In this document: positions 60,167-64,000 of the stretch, piece by piece | How positions within the stretch are numbered: the first letter of the stretch is position 1 | How the letters are laid out: every line of letters begins with the position of its first letter | From: Virgibacillus sp. 7505 | GTDB taxonomy: Bacteria; Bacillota; Bacilli; Bacillales; Amphibacillaceae | Assembly (NCBI RefSeq): GCF_002272135.1 | Contig: NZ_NPBF01000028.1 | Coordinates: 62,001 to 126,000, forward strand | Reading direction: 5' to 3' | DNA length: 64,000 nt | Translations under genes and position numbers: made by a program | Notes under the pieces: model-generated | The model's input: only the letters and a program-made list of their open reading frames with translations | Database searches by the model: none | Told to the model about the DNA's origin: nothing

Positions 60167-60492
60167 TTTGTTTTTCCTCCTTGTTGTATCGATTGGTTAT
60201 CTGGATACAAACAAGAAGCTGCTTCGCCATCATCATCCGGACCGTCTTTCCGCATGGTAGTGCGGGCGAGCCAATGAACGATCGGCCTGCTGTAAGAAAC
60301 GGCAGTAGGAGTATGCGATTGCCAGCTGTCTAACGTGCAGACATGCTGCCATTGCATCGCATCACTAGTACGAAAACGACTCGTAACTTTCGTTGTTGCT
60401 CTATGTGCCAGGATAAAAGTCATCGTCAGCCCGATATAAAAGACCAACGACGTAAAATCATCCGCGAATATATTCCAAAAAGCATACAGCAT
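60115..60492 (-). CDS. MifM-like regulatory leader peptide upstream of yidC
   Basis: A 125-residue frame with an excellent SD (AAAGGAGGTG, 7 bases before ATG). It has an N-terminal membrane segment (about residues 13-29, FTSLVFYIGLTMTFILA) and a C-terminal stretch with Arg69, Ile71, Trp74, Met80 and an acidic run PDDDGEAAS at 85-93. In B. subtilis MifM, Arg69, Ile70, Trp73, Met80 and acidic residues 86-89 cause ribosome stalling when the membrane segment is not inserted, which opens the yqjG SD. The frame runs 52 bases into yidC in a different phase. Low overall similarity is expected for such leaders. Confidence 0.72.
   Translation of the reverse strand: MLYAFWNIFADDFTSLVFYIGLTMTFILAHRATTKVTSRFRTSDAMQWQHVCTLDSWQSHTPTAVSYSRPIVHWLARTTMRKDGPDDDGEAASCLYPDNQSIQQGGKTNCNAHLYPHSLKSTVLS
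60180..60215 (-). promoter_or_regulatory. Hairpin sequestering the yidC SD
   Basis: On the minus strand CTTGT-T-TGTATC (60204-60215) pairs with GATACA-ACAAG (60180-60190) with one bulge, partly covering the SD AAGGAGG (60176-60182). A ribosome stalled at codons 86-89 of the leader would reach into the upstream arm and free the SD. Confidence 0.6.
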
Positions 60493-60652
60493 CTGTATAC
60501 ACCTCCTTTCGTCCCTTCTATTTTCCTATAGTTCTAGAAACTTGTCAAAACTGCGCAGGGATTTTCGTTTCGTTTGGAGAAATGGCTAAGAGAAGCGTTT
60601 TCTCTGCTAACAGCGGTTTATTTGAACAGTTTTATGACGGAGGGGGACGAAC

Positions 60653-61159
60653 ATGATAAACTGGTTAACAAGACTACAAGCTGCAGAGGTGAAACCGATG
60701 TTCAAGATACGCGAAGCAAAGGTCTCGGATTATGACCAAGTCGCTGTTCTGTACAAGGAATTATACAATACGCATTATACAAATCAGCCGGAGCATTTTG
60801 CCAAGAAGGCAGAACCGCTTGACCAGCACGTTTTTGAAAGCAATATATACTTAGATAATAAGAAAGTATTCTTAGTGGAAAAAGCAAAGGAAGTTATGGC
60901 TTTTGCTACGATACGGGTGACGAACGAGACAATCTCTCACAAGGCACATATTTTCATTGAAGAATTCTGTGTGCGTTCCGATATGCGCGGCAAAGGAATC
61001 GGAGGACATCTATTTGAAAAAATCAAGCGCCATGGGAAAAAGATAGGGGCATCAGAAATAGAGCTGAATGTGTGGAATTTTAACAACCGTGCAGAAGATT
61101 TCTACGTCAAGATGGGCATGCAGACACGCTCAAAACGAATGGGAATATCATTGAAATAA
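60653..61159 (+). CDS. GNAT family N-acetyltransferase
   Basis: A 168-residue acetyltransferase: FKIREAKVSDYDQVAVLYKELY opening, IEEFCVRSDMRGKGIGGHLFEKI as the acetyl-CoA loop (RGKGIGG), ELNVWNFNNRAEDFYVKMGM near the C-terminus. Substrate unknown. The SD GGAGGGGG supports ATG 60653, although the domain itself starts about residue 16. A weak cre-like sequence lies upstream (60589-60603). Confidence 0.88.
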   Translation: MINWLTRLQAAEVKPMFKIREAKVSDYDQVAVLYKELYNTHYTNQPEHFAKKAEPLDQHVFESNIYLDNKKVFLVEKAKEVMAFATIRVTNETISHKAHIFIEEFCVRSDMRGKGIGGHLFEKIKRHGKKIGASEIELNVWNFNNRAEDFYVKMGMQTRSKRMGISLK

Positions 61160-61177
61160 GTATATAATTGTCGAATT

Positions 61178-61206
61178 GACCCCTCGTACAGAGGGGCTTT
61201 TCTAAG
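61178..61206 (+). terminator. Terminator after the GNAT gene
   Basis: CCCCTC pairs with GAGGGG around GTACA, then CTTTTCT. Confidence 0.75.
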
Positions 61207-61312
61207 TCAAGTAAAAAAGTTAAAAATTTGTAAAAAATTATGTAGCCAAGCTCTTTTATGCCATTTATAATAATCTGGAATTACATAAATATATTTCCAG
61301 GAGGATACATAC

Positions 61313-62677
61313 GTGACAAAGAAGCTATTGGTTGGAATAATCATGGTTTTGCTTTGCCTGCAAGTAGTAGCACCACAGACGGCGTCTGCTGCTATTAAAC
61401 AAAAAGACCTTGAAGCCTACGCGGCTGAGCTAGGTACAGATGTGGAAGGTTTGAACCGTTATCTGGTAGATTTTGAGTGGGGAACAATTGAAGATTTTGA
61501 ACCAAGTTCTATCGATGAATTGCGTGATTGGCTTGGAGAGCCGGTAACAAAAGAAAATTTACAGTCTTTCTTGAAAGAGACTGGTTATACAGTTGAAGAT
61601 ATAAATGCAAGTTTGAAAGAAATGGGTTTGACGGATTATACTGCAGAAGATATTTTACTTTATGAAGATTTGTCCTGGGTAATGGGTTATCCTGCTACTT
61701 CGCAAAATCTACAGGAACTTGCAGCAGAAGTAGGTCTAACAGAAAAAGAATTGGCTGATTTGTTTGCTGCGAATGGATTGGATTTATACAGCTATGGAAC
61801 TATGGAAGAATTAAATGAAGTGATTTACAACGATATAAACGGGGTATCATTGTATTTCCTATTGCGGGAAGTAGAATTGAGCCAGGAGGAATTTGACCAG
61901 CTGCTTGCGGATAACGGTGTGAAGCTGGAAGATTTCTCAAGCTATGAAGAGCTTATGGATTTCGTTTATGAAGAATCGGGTTATTATGAGTTCTCCCGCG
62001 AGGATTATTGGGAAATGCTGAGTTCTTTCCTTGATCTTATCGGAGTAAGCCAGGACGAGTTTTTCCGGGCTTATGATCATCTGGAAAGTGTAGTATTGAG
62101 CGATCCGGAAGCATTCATTTCTGGTCTGGAAGATATTGCACTTCGCGCAGAAGCATTGGGAGACTTTGAAACTTCCACAGAATTAACGGAAGAGCAAGGT
62201 AAAGAGCTTCTCGCAATTTGGAATGATTTGATGAATATCTTCCAAATGAAAGCTGAATTCTATCTGGTAGATGGAAATACGAAAACACCTGTGACGTTTG
62301 AAGAACTACTGAAAGTTACGGATCTCGAGAATCGTATTTTGCTTGTAGATTTGTTTGACTTACAGGGTAATCACCTATTGAACTTTACTATAACTGGTGA
62401 ATTGTTTGGTTCTGATTTGCTCACAGGTGCTCCAGCAGTAGAAGTACCTGTACAAGAAAAACCTTCTGAATCAGAACATAAGCACGAAGCCCCTGTATTA
62501 AAAGAGAAAGTAACAGTCACACCAACGAAGACTGCGACGGAGACAGTGAAAGAAGAAGGCAAACGTCTTCCGGATACAGCTTCTCCTGTTGGCAATATTC
62601 TAGTAGCCGGTGCAGTATTGATGGCTGCTGGTGCAGTATTATACGCATGGAACCGACGGAAGAGACATAGTAATTAA
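61313..62677 (+). CDS. Processed acidic surface protein with LPXTA-type sorting signal
   Basis: A 454-residue exported protein. Signal peptide (residues 1-26, ending TASA), then strongly acidic helical repeats of about 50 residues (starting near 41, 91, 141, 187 and 243, each with a G/V-[LVF]-[ST]-x-E/D-[ED] opening and a L..NG-like middle), a Lys/Thr/Glu-rich spacer, the sorting motif LPDTA (about 419-423), a membrane anchor and a basic tail RRKRHSN. LPDTA is recognised by class D sortases. It fits the family of processed acidic surface proteins of Bacillales. No sortase gene is in this window. GTG start, SD AGGAGG. Confidence 0.85.
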   Translation: MTKKLLVGIIMVLLCLQVVAPQTASAAIKQKDLEAYAAELGTDVEGLNRYLVDFEWGTIEDFEPSSIDELRDWLGEPVTKENLQSFLKETGYTVEDINASLKEMGLTDYTAEDILLYEDLSWVMGYPATSQNLQELAAEVGLTEKELADLFAANGLDLYSYGTMEELNEVIYNDINGVSLYFLLREVELSQEEFDQLLADNGVKLEDFSSYEELMDFVYEESGYYEFSREDYWEMLSSFLDLIGVSQDEFFRAYDHLESVVLSDPEAFISGLEDIALRAEALGDFETSTELTEEQGKELLAIWNDLMNIFQMKAEFYLVDGNTKTPVTFEELLKVTDLENRILLVDLFDLQGNHLLNFTITGELFGSDLLTGAPAVEVPVQEKPSESEHKHEAPVLKEKVTVTPTKTATETVKEEGKRLPDTASPVGNILVAGAVLMAAGAVLYAWNRRKRHSN

Positions 62678-62683
62678 TAATGT

Positions 62684-62720
62684 AAGCACCACGAATCATT
62701 TGATTCGCGGTGCTTTTTCT
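62684..62720 (+). terminator. Terminator after the surface protein gene
   Basis: AGCACCACGAATC pairs with GATTCGCGGTGCT (one mismatch) around ATTT, then five Ts. Confidence 0.82.
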
Positions 62721-62803
62721 ATATAAAAAGTGAAACAATCTGACAAGGTGCTCCGTACATATTATGGAAATAACAAAATTGTTACAGGGAAAGGGTGAAC
62801 GAG

Positions 62804-63730
62804 ATGACAGAACCGGCAATGCAGCTGATTGGTCTGAAGAAGCAAATCGGTTCGAAACTGATTGTGAAGGGTTTGGACTTCGACATTCAGCCGGGTGAGG
62901 TATTCGGATTCCTCGGACCAAACGGAGCAGGTAAAACAACGACAATTCGGATGATGGTAGGCTTGATTCGTATATCAGAAGGCGACGTGCGGATACAAGG
63001 AAAAAGCATCAAGACGGACTATAAAGAGGCAATCCGCCATGTTGGAGCAATTGTCGAGAATCCGGAATTATATGGGTTCATGTCCGGATACAAGAATTTG
63101 CTTGTATTTTCTAGGATGATTCCCGGTATATCAAAGGACCGCATTGATGAAGTAGTGAAACTCGTAGGATTGGAGAAGCGCATTCATCAGAAAGTGAAGA
63201 GGTATTCCTTAGGTATGAGGCAGCGGCTTGGCATTGCACAGGCATTATTACATAATCCGTCCATTTTGATATTGGATGAGCCGACGAATGGTTTGGACCC
63301 GTCAGGTATCCGAGAAATCCGTCAGTATATCCGCAGATTAGCAGAACAAGAGAATGTTGCAGTCATTGTCTCCAGTCATTTGCTTTCGGAAATGGAGCTT
63401 ATGTGTGACCGGATCGGCATTTTGAAGAATGGGGAACTTATTTCCATCCAGCAAATCCAAAATATTGAAGAGAACACACCAGCAGAAGTCGTGCAGATTG
63501 ATTGTCCGGCTGCCTTTCACGAAAAAGCACAGCGCCTCTTGCAGGAGGAATTCGGAATCACTGCAATGGCGAGCGGTGAGAAATTGGCATTTCCGATAAC
63601 GCGGGAAGAAATTCCATCCATCATCAGAGCACTGGCTGTCGCCGATATCGAGCTGTATGGTTTTGCAGTGGAACGGAAGACACTAGAGGATAAATTCTTA
63701 CATGTGATTGGAGAGAATGTCATTGAGTAA
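62804..63730 (+). CDS. ABC transporter ATP-binding protein (BcrA-like), paralogue
   Basis: A 308-residue ATPase very like the one at 56965: Walker A GPNGAGKTTTI, VGAIVENPELYGFMSGYKNL, signature YSLGMRQRLGIAQALLHNP, Walker B LILDEPTNGLDPSGIREIRQY and SSHLLSEMELM. ATG 62804 lies 9-10 bases after SD AAAGGG; the GTG at 62795 is closer than ideal. Paired with the truncated permease that follows. Confidence 0.9.
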   Translation: MTEPAMQLIGLKKQIGSKLIVKGLDFDIQPGEVFGFLGPNGAGKTTTIRMMVGLIRISEGDVRIQGKSIKTDYKEAIRHVGAIVENPELYGFMSGYKNLLVFSRMIPGISKDRIDEVVKLVGLEKRIHQKVKRYSLGMRQRLGIAQALLHNPSILILDEPTNGLDPSGIREIRQYIRRLAEQENVAVIVSSHLLSEMELMCDRIGILKNGELISIQQIQNIEENTPAEVVQIDCPAAFHEKAQRLLQEEFGITAMASGEKLAFPITREEIPSIIRALAVADIELYGFAVERKTLEDKFLHVIGENVIE

Positions 63731-64000
63731 CTTTTTCCAGCTTGTTCGAAACGAGCAAACGAAGCTGTACAGCCAGCTGTCGACGTGGATCATGCTTGGC
63801 ATTCTTATAGTGGTAGTACTAGGCTTCGCTATTCTGATGCGGACAGCAGATGGATTTGTATCGGATTATGATGATGCGACATGGAAGCAGCAATTGCAAG
63901 AAGAGAACGAATCACTTGCGGAATTCGACCCGGCAGATTCAAATATCTTAATCAATAACTACCGGATAGAGAATGATTTGAAACCTGAAGGCATGACGGC
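63723..64000 (+). CDS. ABC-2 permease (BcrB-like), 3' part beyond the window
   Basis: I translated this by hand: it starts at TTG 63723 (LSNFFQLVRNEQTKLYSQLS) and overlaps the ATPase stop by 8 bases, exactly as in the paralogous pair at 57878. STWIMLG, a first membrane helix (residues 20-42) and the start of a polar loop are visible before the edge. SD GGAGAG. The gene continues outside. Confidence 0.85.
   Translation, partial: MSNFFQLVRNEQTKLYSQLSTWIMLGILIVVVLGFAILMRTADGFVSDYDDATWKQQLQEENESLAEFDPADSNILINNYRIENDLKPEGMT

Noticed and set aside
60589-60603. cre-like AGAGAAGCGTTTTCT upstream of the GNAT gene
   Set aside because: 12 of 15 matches but the left half lacks the key TG; also part of a local GAGAA repeat. 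Not strong enough for a call.
1-64000. Mobile elements, prophage, CRISPR arrays, tRNA or rRNA genes
   Set aside because: Looked for transposase, integrase and phage proteins in the translations, regularly spaced repeats, and rRNA/tRNA-like stretches; none found.

Overview
The window reads as chromosome from a low-GC Gram-positive member of the Bacillaceae. The evidence is purine-rich Shine-Dalgarno sites (AAGGAGG type) before nearly every gene, frequent GTG and TTG starts, sigma-A and sigma-B type promoters, a perfect cre box, a TreR operator, and proteins that look like Bacillus GspA, NiaR, YueI, TreP/TreA/TreR, CsbB/GtcA/YfhO, GuaD, YdaG and DDAH/YkgA. Genus is a guess (Terribacillus or a relative). 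No rRNA, tRNA, CRISPR array, insertion sequence or phage gene was seen, and gene density and style are even throughout, so this looks like core and ordinary accessory chromosome rather than an island.

Layout. 0-12 kb: HD phosphohydrolase (cut by the left edge), CDF metal exporter, general-stress SDR, NAD synthetase (nadE), MscL, an MFS exporter coupled to 3-methyladenine glycosylase, Mn pyrophosphatase (ppaC), aldo/keto reductase, shikimate kinase, the sigma-B gene gspA, niacin repressor niaR and an SDR/flavin-reductase pair. 12-20 kb: YueI, a degenerate ABC-ATPase/LytTR fusion regulator followed by an ABC exporter with a row of candidate LytTR sites between them, a sugar porter, a HAD phosphatase and an ABC exporter with a Fur-like box. 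20-30 kb: a CcpA-controlled M20 peptidase/AbgT pair, nitroreductase, malic enzyme with an AEC transporter, a D-lactate/glycolate oxidase, two small membrane proteins, an HxlR regulator and guanine deaminase.

30-45 kb: an MHYT-GGDEF-EAL protein, a diverged ferredoxin-NADP reductase-like flavoprotein, HAD phosphatase, the csbB-gtcA-yfhO lipoteichoic-acid glycosylation operon ending in a membrane-anchored muramidase, coaA with an RpiR regulator, and treP-treA-treR. A tight cluster of nine DnaA-box-like 9-mers follows treR. 45-55 kb: acetyltransferase, small membrane protein, MarR/MFS pair, a four-gene operon (ABM monooxygenase-like, helical protein, cobalamin-binding protein, PAS-like/STAS protein) that looks like a light or redox input to the stress response, a sigma-B YdaG-like protein, a DDAH-family hydrolase, two iron-family alcohol dehydrogenases and a second stress SDR.

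55-64 kb: a GntR(YtrA)-type ABC operon, an Ohr peroxidase, a YidC2 insertase preceded by an overlapping reading frame with the layout of the MifM stalling leader, an acetyltransferase, a sortase-anchored acidic surface protein, and a second BcrA/BcrB-like ABC pair cut by the right edge. The points most worth following up are the MifM-like leader with its SD-sequestering hairpin (60.1-60.5 kb), the B12/STAS operon (47.9-50.0 kb), the DnaA-box cluster (45.04-45.20 kb), and the ATPase-LytTR regulator with its operator array (12.9-14.0 kb).
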